Source of the DNA: Streptomyces sp. SID9727
Lineage (GTDB): Bacteria; Actinomycetota; Actinomycetes; Streptomycetales; Streptomycetaceae
Assembly (NCBI RefSeq): GCF_010550605.1
Contig: NZ_JAAGNI010000293.1
Coordinates: forward strand, 1-44,210
DNA: 44,210 nucleotides
Direction: 5' to 3'
Shown here: one piece after another, positions 28,678 through 40,367 of the stretch
Numbering within the stretch: the first letter of the stretch is position 1
How the letters are laid out: every line of letters starts with the position of its first letter
Notes under the pieces: model-generated
The model's input: only the letters and a program-made list of their open reading frames with translations
Database searches by the model: none
Told to the model about the DNA's origin: nothing
Made by a program: the position numbers and the translations under genes

Positions 28678-29667
28678 TCAGCCGACCAGGCCGTCGGCCA
28701 GCTCTTCGCTGAGAGTGGATTCCGTGCCGGGAATGCCCAGGTCCTGGGCGCGCTTGTCGGCCATCGCCAGGAGCCGGCGGATGCGGCCCGCGACCGCGTC
28801 CTTGGTCAGCGGCGGGTCGGCGAGGGCGCCCAGCTCCTCCAGCGACGCCTGCTTGTGCTCCATGCGCAGCCGCCCCGCCGCCGCCAGGTGCTCCGGGACC
28901 TCCTCGCCCAGGATCTCCAGGGCGCGGCCGACCCGGGCGCCCGCGGCGACCGCGGCCCGGGCGGAACGGCGCAGGTTCGCGTCGTCGAAGTTGGCGAGGC
29001 GGTTGGCGGTGGCCCGGACCTCGCGGCGCATCCGGCGCTCCTCCCAGGCCAGCACCGACTCATGGGCGCCGAGCCGGGTGAGCAGGGCGCCGATCGCGTC
29101 GCCGTCGCGGACGACGACCCGGTCCACCCCGCGCACCTCGCGCGCCTTGGCGGCGATGGAGAGCCGGCGGGCGGCGCCGACCAGGGCCAGCGCGGCCTCC
29201 GGGCCCGGGCAGGTCACCTCCAGGGAGGAGGAGCGGCCCGGCTCGGTGAGCGAGCCGTGCGCCAGGAACGCCCCGCGCCAGGCGGCCTCGGCGTCACAGG
29301 TGGCCCCCGAGACCACCTGCGGGGGGAGACCGCGGATGGGGCGGCCCCGGCCGTCGACGAGCCCGGTCTGGCGCGCCAGCTGGTCGCCGCCCGCCACCAC
29401 CCGTACGACGTAGCGCGAGCCGCGCCGCAGGCCGCCGGGGGCCATCACGATGAGCTCCGAGCTGTGCCCGAAGATCTCCAGGATGTCCCGCTTGAGCCGG
29501 CGCGCCGCCATCGCGGTGTCCAGCTCCGCCTCGATCACGATCCGGCCGCTCACCAGGTGGAGGCCGCCCGCGAACCGGAGAATCGCCGAGACCTCTGCCT
29601 TCCTGCAGCAGGTCCGGGTCACGGGAAGCCGGGAGACTTCGTCCTTCACCGCCGGCGTCATCGCCAT
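28678..29667 (-). CDS. whiA: Sporulation regulator WhiA
   Basis: 329-residue WhiA. It has an N-terminal half resembling LAGLIDADG homing endonucleases without nuclease function (residues about 20-210, including the [19 protein letters not shown] segment) and a C-terminal helix-turn-helix (about 230-315, with [19 protein letters not shown]). In Streptomyces WhiA acts with WhiB to switch aerial hyphae into sporulation septation. The ATG at 29667 overlaps the yvcK stop by ten bases; a second ATG at 29661 forms an ATGA overlap and would also work. It is the last gene of the operon. Confidence 0.95.
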   Translation of the reverse strand: MAMTPAVKDEVSRLPVTRTCCRKAEVSAILRFAGGLHLVSGRIVIEAELDTAMAARRLKRDILEIFGHSSELIVMAPGGLRRGSRYVVRVVAGGDQLARQTGLVDGRGRPIRGLPPQVVSGATCDAEAAWRGAFLAHGSLTEPGRSSSLEVTCPGPEAALALVGAARRLSIAAKAREVRGVDRVVVRDGDAIGALLTRLGAHESVLAWEERRMRREVRATANRLANFDDANLRRSARAAVAAGARVGRALEILGEEVPEHLAAAGRLRMEHKQASLEELGALADPPLTKDAVAGRIRRLLAMADKRAQDLGIPGTESTLSEELADGLVG

Positions 29668-30692
29668 GGGCCGATCCTTCCATGCATCCGAAAAATACGG
29701 TCGTACGCGGCGGCCAACAGCTCCGGATCATGGATCGGAACGCCGTCGGGTGAGGCCACGGGCGCCAGCTCGACCGCGGCACCGAGCCGTTTGGCTGCGT
29801 CGGCGAGGGATTCGCGGTCGGGCACGGCGGCCTCGTCGGCCAGCACCACGTCCAGGGCGAGTTTAGGGGCGTGTCGTCCCAAAACCTCCAAATGACGCTG
29901 CGGTGAGAAGCCTTCTGTTTCGCCGGGCTGCGGTGCGAGATTCAGCGAGAGGACCTTGCGGGCCTTCGTCTCGATCAGCGCGTCCAGCAGTTCGGGGACG
30001 AGCAGGTGCGGGATGACCGAGGAGAACCAGGAGCCGGGGCCGAGGACCACCCAGTCCGCGTCCCGGACCGCGGCGGCCGCCTCGGGGACGGCCGGCGGGT
30101 CGGCCGGGACCAGGTGCACGGACTGCACCTCGCCGGGGGTGAGGGCGACGGTGGCCTGGCCGCGCACGGTGTCCACGTCCTCCGGGCGGTCCGGGTCGTG
30201 GCCCTTGACGAGGGCCTGGAGCTCCAGCGGCACGGCGGACATGGGCAGCACCCGGCCGTGCGCGCCGAGCAGCTTGCCGACCAGGTCCAGGGCCTGGACG
30301 TGGTCGCCCAGCTGCTCCCAGAGGGCGACGATCAGCAGATTGCCGACCGCGTGCTCGTGCAGGTCGCCCTTGGACTGGAAGCGGTGCTGGATGACCTGGG
30401 CCCAGGTCTGGCCCCACTCGTCGTCGCCGCACAGGGCGGCCAGCGCCTTGCGCAGGTCGCCCGGGGGCAGAACGCCCAGCTCCTCGCGCAGCCGCCCGCT
30501 GGAACCGCCGTCGTCGGCGACGGTGACCACGGCGGTGAGGTCGCCGGTGATCCGGCGCAGCGCGGTGAGGGAGGCCGACAGGCCCCGGCCGCCGCCGAGG
30601 GCGACGACCTTGGGCTGGGCGCCGCGCTTGCGCACGGAGAGTGCGGGCGCCGCGCCCCGCAGCCGGCGCAGGCGCAGATTGCGACTGGTCAC
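29658..30692 (-). CDS. yvcK: YvcK/CofD-like gluconeogenesis factor
   Basis: 344-residue protein of the YvcK branch of the CofD-like fold. It binds nucleotide sugars in other bacteria and affects carbon flow and cell-wall precursor supply. The N-terminal [14 protein letters not shown] loop and the [13 protein letters not shown] motif are present, followed by [13 protein letters not shown] and the late [17 protein letters not shown] segment. The GTG at 30692 overlaps the rapZ stop (GTGA). The gene is embedded in the conserved rapZ-yvcK-whiA trio. Confidence 0.93.
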   Translation of the reverse strand: MTSRNLRLRRLRGAAPALSVRKRGAQPKVVALGGGRGLSASLTALRRITGDLTAVVTVADDGGSSGRLREELGVLPPGDLRKALAALCGDDEWGQTWAQVIQHRFQSKGDLHEHAVGNLLIVALWEQLGDHVQALDLVGKLLGAHGRVLPMSAVPLELQALVKGHDPDRPEDVDTVRGQATVALTPGEVQSVHLVPADPPAVPEAAAAVRDADWVVLGPGSWFSSVIPHLLVPELLDALIETKARKVLSLNLAPQPGETEGFSPQRHLEVLGRHAPKLALDVVLADEAAVPDRESLADAAKRLGAAVELAPVASPDGVPIHDPELLAAAYDRIFRMHGRIGPWR

Positions 30693-31669
30693 TCGCGCCC
30701 CATGTCCCTGTGTACGAGCACGGTCTCGATCCCCTCCGTGGCGAGCCGGGCCGCCAGCTTCTCGGACATGGCCACCGAACGGTGCTTGCCGCCCGTGCAG
30801 CCCACCGCGATGGTCACATAGCGCTTGCCCTCGCGGCGGTAGCCCGCGGCGACGAGCTGGAGCAGTTCGGTGTACTGGTTGAGGAATTCCTTGGCGCCGG
30901 GCTGGTTGAAGACGTACGAGGAGACCTCCTCGTTGAGTCCGGTGAACGGGCGCAGCTCCGGCACCCAGTGCGGGTTCGGCAGGAAGCGGCAGTCGACCAC
31001 CAGGTCGGCGTCGACCGGCAGGCCGTACTTGAAGCCGAACGACATCACGGTGGCGCGCAGCTCCGGCTCCTCGTCGCCGGCGAACTGGGCGTCCATCTTG
31101 GCGCGCAGCTCGTGGACGTTGAGGCTGGAGGTGTCGATCACCAGGTCTGCGTCGCCGCGCAGCTCGCGCAGCAGGTCGCGCTCGGCGGCGATGCCGTCCA
31201 CGATGCGGCCGTCGCCCTGGAGCGGGTGGGGGCGGCGGACCGACTCGAAGCGGCGGACCAGCGCGTCGTCGGAGGACTCCAGGAAGACCACCCGGCGGGT
31301 GACGCCCTTGGCGTCCAGGTCGGCGAGGGATTCGCGCAGGTTGTCGAAGAAGCGGCGGCCCCGCACGTCGACCACGACGGCGATCCGGGCCACGTTGCCC
31401 TGGGAGCGGGCGCCGAGCTCCACCATGGTGGGGATCAGCGCGGGCGGCAGGTTGTCCACGACGAACCAGCCGAGGTCCTCCAGACACTTGGCCGCGGTGC
31501 TGCGCCCGGCGCCGGACATGCCGGAGATGATCACCAGCTCCGGGATGGCCGCGGCGGAGTCGCCCGTCTCGGTCGGGGTGCCGGTACTCACGTGTGCTGC
31601 TCCGTCTGCTCGGTCCGTGCGGTCGTGCCCGTGTTCGTGCTCGTGCTCGGTCTGTTCGTGCTCGGTCAT
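30689..31669 (-). CDS. rapZ: RapZ-family nucleotide-binding protein
   Basis: 326-residue RapZ/YvcJ-type P-loop protein. Walker A is at residues 50-57 (GMSGAGRS), and the [11 protein letters not shown] and C-terminal [10 protein letters not shown] blocks are conserved. In E. coli the C-terminal domain controls a small RNA; the actinobacterial function is less clear. The N-terminus from the ATG at 31669 is odd, with five His and many Glu within 16 residues. A GTG at 31591, with GGAG upstream, would omit it and give a more standard length. The ATG overlaps the uvrC stop. Confidence 0.92.
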   Translation of the reverse strand: MTEHEQTEHEHEHGHDRTDRADGAAHVSTGTPTETGDSAAAIPELVIISGMSGAGRSTAAKCLEDLGWFVVDNLPPALIPTMVELGARSQGNVARIAVVVDVRGRRFFDNLRESLADLDAKGVTRRVVFLESSDDALVRRFESVRRPHPLQGDGRIVDGIAAERDLLRELRGDADLVIDTSSLNVHELRAKMDAQFAGDEEPELRATVMSFGFKYGLPVDADLVVDCRFLPNPHWVPELRPFTGLNEEVSSYVFNQPGAKEFLNQYTELLQLVAAGYRREGKRYVTIAVGCTGGKHRSVAMSEKLAARLATEGIETVLVHRDMGRE

Positions 31670-33708
31670 GTCGTGCTGCCCCCGTCGTCCTCTTCCATGA
31701 TCTCTCCTGTGGCCGTGTTCACGGCGGGTGCGGCCGGGGCGGCCGCCGCGAGGGCGACGGCCACGGACTCCGCTGTCCTGCGGCCTATCCCGGGAACCTC
31801 GCAGATCTCCTCGATTGTCGCCTGCCTCAGCTTCTTGACGGAGCCGAAATGTTTGATCAGGGCCTGCTTCCGGGTGTCCCCGAGACCGGGGACGGCGTCC
31901 AGCGGGCTGGCGCGGATGCGCTTGGCCCGCTTGGCGCGCTGGTAGGTGATGGCGAAGCGGTGCGCCTCGTCGCGGACGCGCTGGAGGAGGTACAGGCCCT
32001 CGCTGGAGCGGGGCAGGACCACCGGGTCGTCGTCATCGGGCAGCCAGACCTCTTCGAGGCGCTTGGCGAGGCCGCAGACCGCGATGTCGTCGATGCCCAG
32101 CTCGTCCAGGGCCCGCTTGGCGGCGGCGACCTGCGGCTGCCCGCCGTCCACGACGAGGAGCTGCGGCGGGTACGCGAAGCGCTTGGGGCGGCCGTCGTCC
32201 TCACGGGACTCCCCGGCGGCCGGGGCGTCCCCCGTGCCGTCGCCGTCGCCCGGGACCGCCGGAACGGGACCGGTGGGCGCCGGGGTCTCCTCCCACTCCC
32301 CCGTGCGCTCCTTCTCCTGGAGGTAGCGGCGGAAGCGGCGGCTGATCACCTCGTGCATCGAGCGGACGTCGTCCTGCCCCTCGAAGCCCTTGATCTGGAA
32401 GCGGCGGTACTCCCCCTTGCGGGCGAGGCCGTCCTCGAAGACCACCATGGACGCCACCACGTCGTCGCCCTGGAGGTGGGAGATGTCGAAGCACTCGATG
32501 CGCAGGGGGGCGGTGTCCAGGTCCAGGGCCCCGGCGATCTCCTCCAGGGCCCGGGAGCGGGTGGTCAGGTCGGATGCCCGCTTGGTCTTGTGCAGACCGA
32601 GCGCCTGCTGGGCGTTGCGCTGGACCGTGACCATCAGGTCCTTCTTGTCGCCGCGCTGCGGGATGCGCAGGCTGACCTGGGAGCCGCGCCGGTCCGCGAG
32701 CCACTGGGAGACCGCCGCGGGATCCTCGGGCAGGGCGGGGACCAGGACCTCCTTGGGGACGGCGTCGCCGCTCTCCTCGCCGTACAGCTGCTGGAGGGCG
32801 TGCTCCACGAGGCCGGAGGTGTCGACGTTCTCCACCTTGTCGGTGACCCAGCCGCGCTGGCCGCGGACCCGGCCGCCGCGCACGTGGAAGATCTGGACGG
32901 CGGCCTCCAGCTCGTCCTCGGCGACCGCGATGAGGTCGGCGTCGGTGGCGTCGGCGAGGACGACGGCGCTCTTCTCCATCGCGCGCTTCAGGGCCTCGAC
33001 GTCGTCGCGCAGCCGCGCGGCCCGCTCGTACTCCATCTCCTCGGCGGCCGCCATCATGTCCTTCTCCAGGCGGCGGATGTAGGTGCCGGTGCGGCCGGCC
33101 ATGAAGTCGCAGAAGTCGTCGGCCAGTTCGCGGTGTTCCTCGGGGGTGACGCGGCCGACGCAGGGGGCCGAGCACTTGCCGATGTAGCCGAGGAGGCAGG
33201 GGCGGCCGGTCCGCTCGGCGTTCTTGAAGACTCCGGCGGAGCAGGTGCGGACGGGGAAGACGCGGAGCATCAGGTCGACCGTCTCGCGGATCGCCCAGGC
33301 GTGCCCGTACGGACCGAAGTAGCGCACGCCCTTCTTCTTGGCGCCGCGCATCACCTGGACGCGGGGGAACTCCTCGTTGAGCGTGACCGCCAGGTAGGGA
33401 TAGCTCTTGTCGTCGCGGTACTTGACGTTGAACCGGGGGTCGAACTCCTTGATCCAGGAGTACTCCAGCTGGAGCGCCTCGACCTCGGTGGCGACGACCG
33501 TCCACTCCACGGAGGCGGCCGTGGTCACCATCGTGCGCGTACGCGGGTGGAGGCCGGAGAGGTCCTGGAAGTAGTTGGCCAGGCGCTGGCGCAGGCTCTT
33601 GGCCTTCCCGACGTAGATCACCCGGCGGTGTTCGTCGCGGAATTTGTAGACCCCCGGGGAGTCGGGGATCTGTCCCGGCTTGGGGCGGTAGCTGGAGGGG
33701 TCTGCCAT
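31666..33708 (-). CDS. uvrC: Excinuclease ABC subunit C
   Basis: 680-residue UvrC, which makes both incisions in nucleotide excision repair. It has an N-terminal GIY-YIG nuclease (residues 12-95, PDSPGVYKF...[14 protein letters not shown]), a central Cys-containing region, a UVR motif (about 210-245), an RNase H-like second nuclease (about 385-560, with the [11 protein letters not shown] segment) and two helix-hairpin-helix motifs at the end ([11 protein letters not shown]). The ATG at 33708 was chosen. A TAGGGT box ends seven bases upstream, so the mRNA may be leaderless, though GGGGAG could also serve as a ribosome site. Confidence 0.94.
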   Translation of the reverse strand: MADPSSYRPKPGQIPDSPGVYKFRDEHRRVIYVGKAKSLRQRLANYFQDLSGLHPRTRTMVTTAASVEWTVVATEVEALQLEYSWIKEFDPRFNVKYRDDKSYPYLAVTLNEEFPRVQVMRGAKKKGVRYFGPYGHAWAIRETVDLMLRVFPVRTCSAGVFKNAERTGRPCLLGYIGKCSAPCVGRVTPEEHRELADDFCDFMAGRTGTYIRRLEKDMMAAAEEMEYERAARLRDDVEALKRAMEKSAVVLADATDADLIAVAEDELEAAVQIFHVRGGRVRGQRGWVTDKVENVDTSGLVEHALQQLYGEESGDAVPKEVLVPALPEDPAAVSQWLADRRGSQVSLRIPQRGDKKDLMVTVQRNAQQALGLHKTKRASDLTTRSRALEEIAGALDLDTAPLRIECFDISHLQGDDVVASMVVFEDGLARKGEYRRFQIKGFEGQDDVRSMHEVISRRFRRYLQEKERTGEWEETPAPTGPVPAVPGDGDGTGDAPAAGESREDDGRPKRFAYPPQLLVVDGGQPQVAAAKRALDELGIDDIAVCGLAKRLEEVWLPDDDDPVVLPRSSEGLYLLQRVRDEAHRFAITYQRAKRAKRIRASPLDAVPGLGDTRKQALIKHFGSVKKLRQATIEEICEVPGIGRRTAESVAVALAAAAPAAPAVNTATGEIMEEDDGGSTT

Positions 33709-33758
33709 GCTCCCCACCCTACTTGCGGGCAGTGACAGCGCGGGGGGCTCGGATGGCG

Positions 33759-33803
33759 CCGCGCTCCGGGACGGGGGTGGGGAGCACCTGTCCCGGAGCG
33801 CGG
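33759..33803 (-). terminator. Terminator of the protease operon
   Basis: A perfect 14-bp stem (33759-33772 with 33790-33803), 20 bases past the stop of the gene ending at 33823 and before the uvrC promoter region. Confidence 0.7.
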
Positions 33804-33822
33804 GGTCGTGGGGCCGGGCGGG

Positions 33823-34686
33823 TCATCCGGTCCGGCGGCGGCTCCTGAGGCGCAGGGCGGTGACGCCGCACAGGGCGAGCACGGCGGCGGCGCCCCCGGC
33901 GGCCGCGGTGGAACCGGCGGTCGGGGCGGGCCCGGTGGTGGGGCGGGCGGCGACGGCGGGGCCGGAGCCCTTCCCGCCGGCGGGCTCCGCCTCGGGCCCG
34001 TAGCCGCCCGCCTCGCCCTCGCGGGCGTACGCGGAGCCGGGGAGCTTGTCCGCGTAGGCGGCGTGGACCCGGGTGCGGTAGGCGGACAGCGTCGTCCCCC
34101 GCTTGCCGACCGCCCGGACGGCGTCCCGGTCGAGCGGGAGGACCCGGTCGCCCTTCTGCACGTACCAGGCGTCGATCTGGGGCTCGTGGAAGACGGTGCC
34201 GCCGGGCAGCTTCCGGGCACCCGCCTCGGTGTAACGGGCCTCGTCGTCGCCGGTGGCGATGTTCACCACCCGCATCCCGCCGTCCTTGCCGGGTTGCGGC
34301 AGTGTCCAGAGCGACGCCTTCCGGCCGTCCGAGGAGACGGCGGTGCTGGCCAGGTAGTCGAGGGAGGCGACGGGGGCGCCCGGCTCGCCCGCGACGAAAC
34401 CGGCGGACAGGGTGCGCACGGGCACGGCCTCGCCCTCGATGCGGGGTGCGGCGGCCTTCTCGGTGACGGCGCCCTCGCGGGCGAAGAACCGGGAGAGGGT
34501 GTTCAGGGTGGTGGCGTCGGTGGCCGCCTCGTGGGCCGCGGCCAGGGCGGCGGGACCGGCCTGGGGGCCGTCGGCGGCGACTGCCCGGGGGGCGGTGGTG
34601 AGCAGGGCCGCGCCGGCGAGGACACCGGCGGCGGCCAGGGAGGCGGCGAGGGGGCGGCGCACAGGCCGGGAACCGGTGGTGGTCAT
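33823..34686 (-). CDS. Exported, C-terminally membrane-anchored protein of unknown function
   Basis: 287 residues. A Sec-type signal peptide is at 1-38 (Arg-rich start, hydrophobic core, AVA-A cleavage region). Residues about 40-210 form a soluble domain I do not recognise (DAWYVQKGDRVLPLDRDAVRA is characteristic; quoted as WYVQKGDRVLPLDRDAVRA). A Pro/Ala/Gly-rich stretch follows (about 215-255), then one transmembrane helix (about 256-277) and a terminal Arg cluster. No LPXTG sortase motif is seen. It starts four bases after the protease stop, so the two are coupled. Inference: a surface-held partner, substrate, inhibitor or receptor for the secreted protease. Confidence 0.78.
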   Translation of the reverse strand: MTTTGSRPVRRPLAASLAAAGVLAGAALLTTAPRAVAADGPQAGPAALAAAHEAATDATTLNTLSRFFAREGAVTEKAAAPRIEGEAVPVRTLSAGFVAGEPGAPVASLDYLASTAVSSDGRKASLWTLPQPGKDGGMRVVNIATGDDEARYTEAGARKLPGGTVFHEPQIDAWYVQKGDRVLPLDRDAVRAVGKRGTTLSAYRTRVHAAYADKLPGSAYAREGEAGGYGPEAEPAGGKGSGPAVAARPTTGPAPTAGSTAAAGGAAAVLALCGVTALRLRSRRRTG

Positions 34687-34690
34687 GGCG

Positions 34691-35344
34691 TCACGCTCCG
34701 ATCCGGTAGAGCGAGTGGGTCCAGGAGAACTCGCTGTTGTTCACGTACCAGGCGTGCGAGGCCCAGTTGTACCGGTTGCTGGAGGGCCAGGGGTCGCCCC
34801 AGTAGACGAGGCTGTCGGCGTCGTCGTAGCCGTACAGGACGTGCATGTGACCGCCGCCCGACGACCACTGGATGCGGGTCTCGACCGGGCGTCCGGCGGC
34901 TATCTCGGTCTGCACGGTCGAGTAGCGCAGCCAGCCGCTGACGTACGAGCCGGGGGTGATGCCCGCCCAGTACAGGCCGTTCCGGACGTCGCCGAGCGTG
35001 GCCTGCGAGTTGGGGCACTCGTAGCCCTGGGCGCGGCCGAAGGCGGCGTTGCAGAACTGGTTCTGGCTGTAGTCGCGGCCGTACCAGGTGGCGATGGTGT
35101 TGCCGGACGCGGCCCAGCACCAGTTGGTCTTCTGCTGCGCCTGCATGGTGATGTTCAGCCGCCTGGTGGCGGCGAGGGCGGCCGACGGGGCGGAGGGCGC
35201 GGTCGGGCCGGCGGTCCGGACCGGGGCGGTGGCGGTGCGGGGCTGGTCGGCGGCGGTGGCGGTCGCCGTGGGGACAGCGAGCAGCAGGGCGGCCAGTACG
35301 GCTGTCGCCGACAGCCGGGCCGGCCTGGTTCCTGTGGGGCGCAT
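34691..35344 (-). CDS. Secreted papain-like cysteine protease (C39/C70-like)
   Basis: 217-residue exported protease of the papain fold, closest in appearance to the C70 (AvrRpt2-like) and C39-like families. The signal peptide is about residues 1-32. A Thr/Ala/Pro pro-region follows to about 60. The catalytic Cys76 is in QQKTNWCWAAS with the oxyanion Gln before it. The catalytic His is His166 or His168 (GGGHMHVLYGYD). Asp184 (YWGDPWPS) is the probable third residue. The ATG at 35344 follows GGGAGGAA. It is first in a two-gene operon; the target is unknown. Confidence 0.85.
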   Translation of the reverse strand: MRPTGTRPARLSATAVLAALLLAVPTATATAADQPRTATAPVRTAGPTAPSAPSAALAATRRLNITMQAQQKTNWCWAASGNTIATWYGRDYSQNQFCNAAFGRAQGYECPNSQATLGDVRNGLYWAGITPGSYVSGWLRYSTVQTEIAAGRPVETRIQWSSGGGHMHVLYGYDDADSLVYWGDPWPSSNRYNWASHAWYVNNSEFSWTHSLYRIGA

Positions 35345-35403
35345 GGCGTTCCTCCCGGGGCGGGGGGTGGGGTTCCGAGGAGCGCGTCCGGACGCTGTGG
35401 AGG

Positions 35404-35432
35404 AGCATCAACCGTTGTCGGGGACGGGTCAA
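35404..35432 (-). promoter_or_regulatory. Candidate promoter of the protease operon
   Basis: On the minus strand TTGACC (35432-35427) and GATGCT (35409-35404) are 17 bases apart, about 60 bases before the protease ATG. The GTGAAC repeats start 15 bases upstream of the -35. Confidence 0.45.
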
Positions 35433-35447
35433 CACGCTTGAATGCGG

Positions 35448-35559
35448 GTGAACACCGCGGTGTGAACGCCCGGGGCCGAGGTGTGAACGCGCGCCCCCGG
35501 CCACCTGCGGACCGGCCCCCGCCGGCGCGGCCTCGTGCCCGGCCGGCGTGAACGTTCAC
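35448..35559. repeat. GTGAAC repeat cluster and palindromes in divergent promoter region
   Basis: GTGAAC occurs at 35448, 35462, 35483 and 35548. The last copy is half of the perfect 12-bp palindrome GTGAACGTTCAC (35548-35559), 11 bases before the regulator ATG. A second perfect palindrome, ACACCGCGGTGT (35452-35463), bridges the first two copies. The cluster lies between the protease operon and the divergent XRE-like gene and probably binds that regulator. Confidence 0.6.
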
Positions 35560-35570
35560 CTGGAGGATCC

Positions 35571-36497
35571 ATGCGGCACACCGAGGCCGAACTGGCGCAG
35601 GTGCTGCACACCGGACCGTTCCACCTGGCCCTGCGCACCGCGCTGTCGGTGCGCGGGCTGCCGCTCCAGCGGGTCCGGCACCATCTGGCGCACCGGGGGA
35701 TCACGCTCGGCGTGACCAGCCTGAGTTACTGGCAGCAGGGCGCCCGCCGCCCGCAGCGTCCGGAGTCGCTGCGCGCCGTGAAGGCCCTGGAGGAGGTGCT
35801 CGCCCTGCCGCCGGACTCGCTGCTCGGCCTGCTGGACGCCGAGGAGCCCCGCCCGGACACCGAGCGTCCGCCCGCGCGCACGTACCGCTCGCTGGTGGAG
35901 ACGTCCGGGGTTGTGGAGCGCCTGCTCGCGGACCTGGAATCACCCGCGGACGGCGGGCTGCACACGGTGGGCCATCAGGAGCGGGTACGGATCGGGCCGG
36001 GGCGCCGGATGCAGCAGCGGACCTCCCAGCACGTGGTGCGCGCCCACCGGGACGGCATCGACCGCTATCTCGCGGTGTACGTCGGGGACCCGGGGTGCGA
36101 CCCGGCGCGGGTCGCGGTGAGCGCCCGGGAGAACTGCCGGACGGGCCGGGTCCGCTGGGACCGGGAGACGGGGGTGCTGGTCGCCGAGCTGCTGTTCGAC
36201 ACCCGGCTGCGGGCGGGCGACACGTACCTCTTCGGCTACGGCTTCGAGGACGGCACGGGCGGGCCCTGCGGCGAGTACCTGCGCGGCTTCACCTTCGGCG
36301 GCGGGCAGTACGTGCTCCAGGTCGGCTTCGCCGAGGAGGCGCTGCCGGTACGCTGCCGGAGCTTCGCGCAGGCGTCGGCGGGGGCGCCCCGGGGCGCCCG
36401 GGCGGAGCTCACGCTGACCGGCCGGCACCGGACCGTGCATCTGGTGGAGCAGGGGGTACGGCCGGGTCTGGTGGGCATCGACTGGGACTGGGAGTAG
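35571..36497 (+). CDS. XRE-like DNA-binding regulator with uncharacterised C-terminal domain
   Basis: 308 residues. The N-terminal part (about 15-90) resembles a helix-turn-helix of XRE type (LRTALSVRGLPLQRVRHHLAHRG ... SLSYWQQGARRPQRPESLRAV; quoted here as SLSYWQQGARRPQRPESL). Residues about 105-308 are a beta-rich domain rich in Gly, Arg and aromatic residues that I cannot name. It contains VYVGDPGCDPARVAVSAREN and a DTRLRAGDTYLFGYGFEDG segment. The ATG at 35571 follows GGAGG. It is divergent from the protease operon, with the GTGAAC cluster between, so control of itself and the protease pair is likely. An in-frame upstream ATG (35535) is less plausible. Confidence 0.75.
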   Translation: MRHTEAELAQVLHTGPFHLALRTALSVRGLPLQRVRHHLAHRGITLGVTSLSYWQQGARRPQRPESLRAVKALEEVLALPPDSLLGLLDAEEPRPDTERPPARTYRSLVETSGVVERLLADLESPADGGLHTVGHQERVRIGPGRRMQQRTSQHVVRAHRDGIDRYLAVYVGDPGCDPARVAVSARENCRTGRVRWDRETGVLVAELLFDTRLRAGDTYLFGYGFEDGTGGPCGEYLRGFTFGGGQYVLQVGFAEEALPVRCRSFAQASAGAPRGARAELTLTGRHRTVHLVEQGVRPGLVGIDWDWE

Positions 36498-36522
36498 GCC
36501 CGCGGGCGGGGCGGGAAGCGGC

Positions 36523-36951
36523 TCAGGCGTCCGGGCCCGCGATCAGCTTTCCGCCCTCGACGCGGACCGGGACGGCGGGCAGCGGCACGGTCGCGGGGCC
36601 GTGCAGGGCCTTGCCGGTCGTCGTGTCGAAGCGGCTGCCGTGGCAGGGGCAGTGGCCCTCGTTCTTCTCGACCTTGTCCAGCAGGCAGCCGGCGTGGGTG
36701 CACTGGGCGCTGAACGCCTTGAACTCCCCCTTCGCCGGGCAGGTCACGACGACGCGCTGCTCGCGGTAGAGCTTGGACTGGCCGACGGGGATCTCGTCGG
36801 GCGCGCCGAGCTCGACGGGGGCGGTGGGGGTCGGCGTCTGGGCGTGGCCGAGCTTCGAGTCGGTCGAGCAGGCGGCGGCTCCCAGCCCGGCGACGCCCGC
36901 GAGAGCGGCGCCCTTCAGCACGGTGCGGCGGGCGGCGGGCTGGCCGGACAT
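36523..36951 (-). CDS. Tat-exported Rieske [2Fe-2S] lipoprotein
   Basis: 142 residues. The N-terminus has twin Arg8-Arg9 followed by a hydrophobic stretch and a lipobox ending at Cys28 (GAAAC), so it should be exported folded by Tat and lipid-anchored outside. The Rieske domain has ligands Cys84/His86 (CTHAGC) and Cys101/His104 (CPCHGS), with Cys89 and Cys103 as the structural disulfide pair. These features resemble the Rieske subunit of cytochrome bc complexes more than dioxygenase ferredoxins, but the protein is too short for QcrA. The electron partner is unknown. The ATG at 36951 is the only good start. Confidence 0.9.
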   Translation of the reverse strand: MSGQPAARRTVLKGAALAGVAGLGAAACSTDSKLGHAQTPTPTAPVELGAPDEIPVGQSKLYREQRVVVTCPAKGEFKAFSAQCTHAGCLLDKVEKNEGHCPCHGSRFDTTTGKALHGPATVPLPAVPVRVEGGKLIAGPDA

Positions 36952-37130
36952 GCGGTCTCCACGGGTCGGGCGGTCAGATCGGGGACCGTGCCGGAGCTGC
37001 CCGGGGGTGGCCGCGGCATCGGTGACGTAACCGACGATACCGGCGGAGACGGACGGTCCCGCGCGCGGGCCGGTCGTGGTCGGTCGTGGCCGCCCCGGCC
37101 GGTCGGAGGGACGGCCGGGCGGGAACGCGG

Positions 37131-37168
37131 CGAGGCGGCGGCCCCTGTCGTGGGGGGCCGCCGCCTCG
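37131..37168 (-). terminator. uvrA terminator hairpin
   Basis: A perfect 15-bp stem (37131-37145 with 37154-37168), 17 bases past the uvrA stop. A second, bulged hairpin follows at 37090-37122 and may be part of the same stop region. Confidence 0.75.
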
Positions 37169-37185
37169 TACCGCGTGTCCCGGGG

Positions 37186-40191
<3,006 letters not shown>

Positions 40192-40292
40192 GCCGGTCCG
40201 CACCTTTCTAGAGAGAAGCGGGGGAACTGAGCCCCTCGCCCAGGGTATGGGGGGCGCCACAGCGGTGTACGAAGCTTTCGACTTCGAGCGTA

Positions 40293-40308
40293 TAGCACGC
40301 ACATTCGA
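40293..40308 (-). promoter_or_regulatory. Weak SOS-box-like element upstream of uvrA
   Basis: On the minus strand the 16 bases begin TCGAAT and keep GT at the start of the second half-site, compared with the actinobacterial LexA consensus TCGAAC-N4-GTTCGA. One half-site is good, the other poor. It is about 100 bases from the uvrA start, where LexA control would be expected. Confidence 0.25.
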
Positions 40309-40330
40309 ATTGCGGACGGCTGAGAACTCC

Positions 40331-40360
40331 TTCACCCGAACGAGTGGTCGGGGCTAGGCT
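40331..40360 (+). promoter_or_regulatory. Leaderless promoter for the gene at 40368
   Basis: TTCACC (40331-40336) and TAGGCT (40355-40360) are 18 bases apart, and the ATG begins exactly seven bases after the -10 box. There is no ribosome site, so transcription should begin at or next to the start codon. Confidence 0.6.
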
Positions 40361-40367
40361 CGGCCCC

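Noticed and set aside
29658..31487. Apparent fusion of YvcK with an upstream extension across rapZ
   Set aside because: The upstream part is the out-of-frame rapZ sequence. The GTG at 30692 overlaps the rapZ stop and gives the normal YvcK N-terminus.
35548..35559. Rex operator
   Set aside because: GTGAACGTTCAC resembles Rex half-sites, but the spacer between GTGAA and TTCAC is two bases rather than four, and the neighbouring genes are not respiratory.
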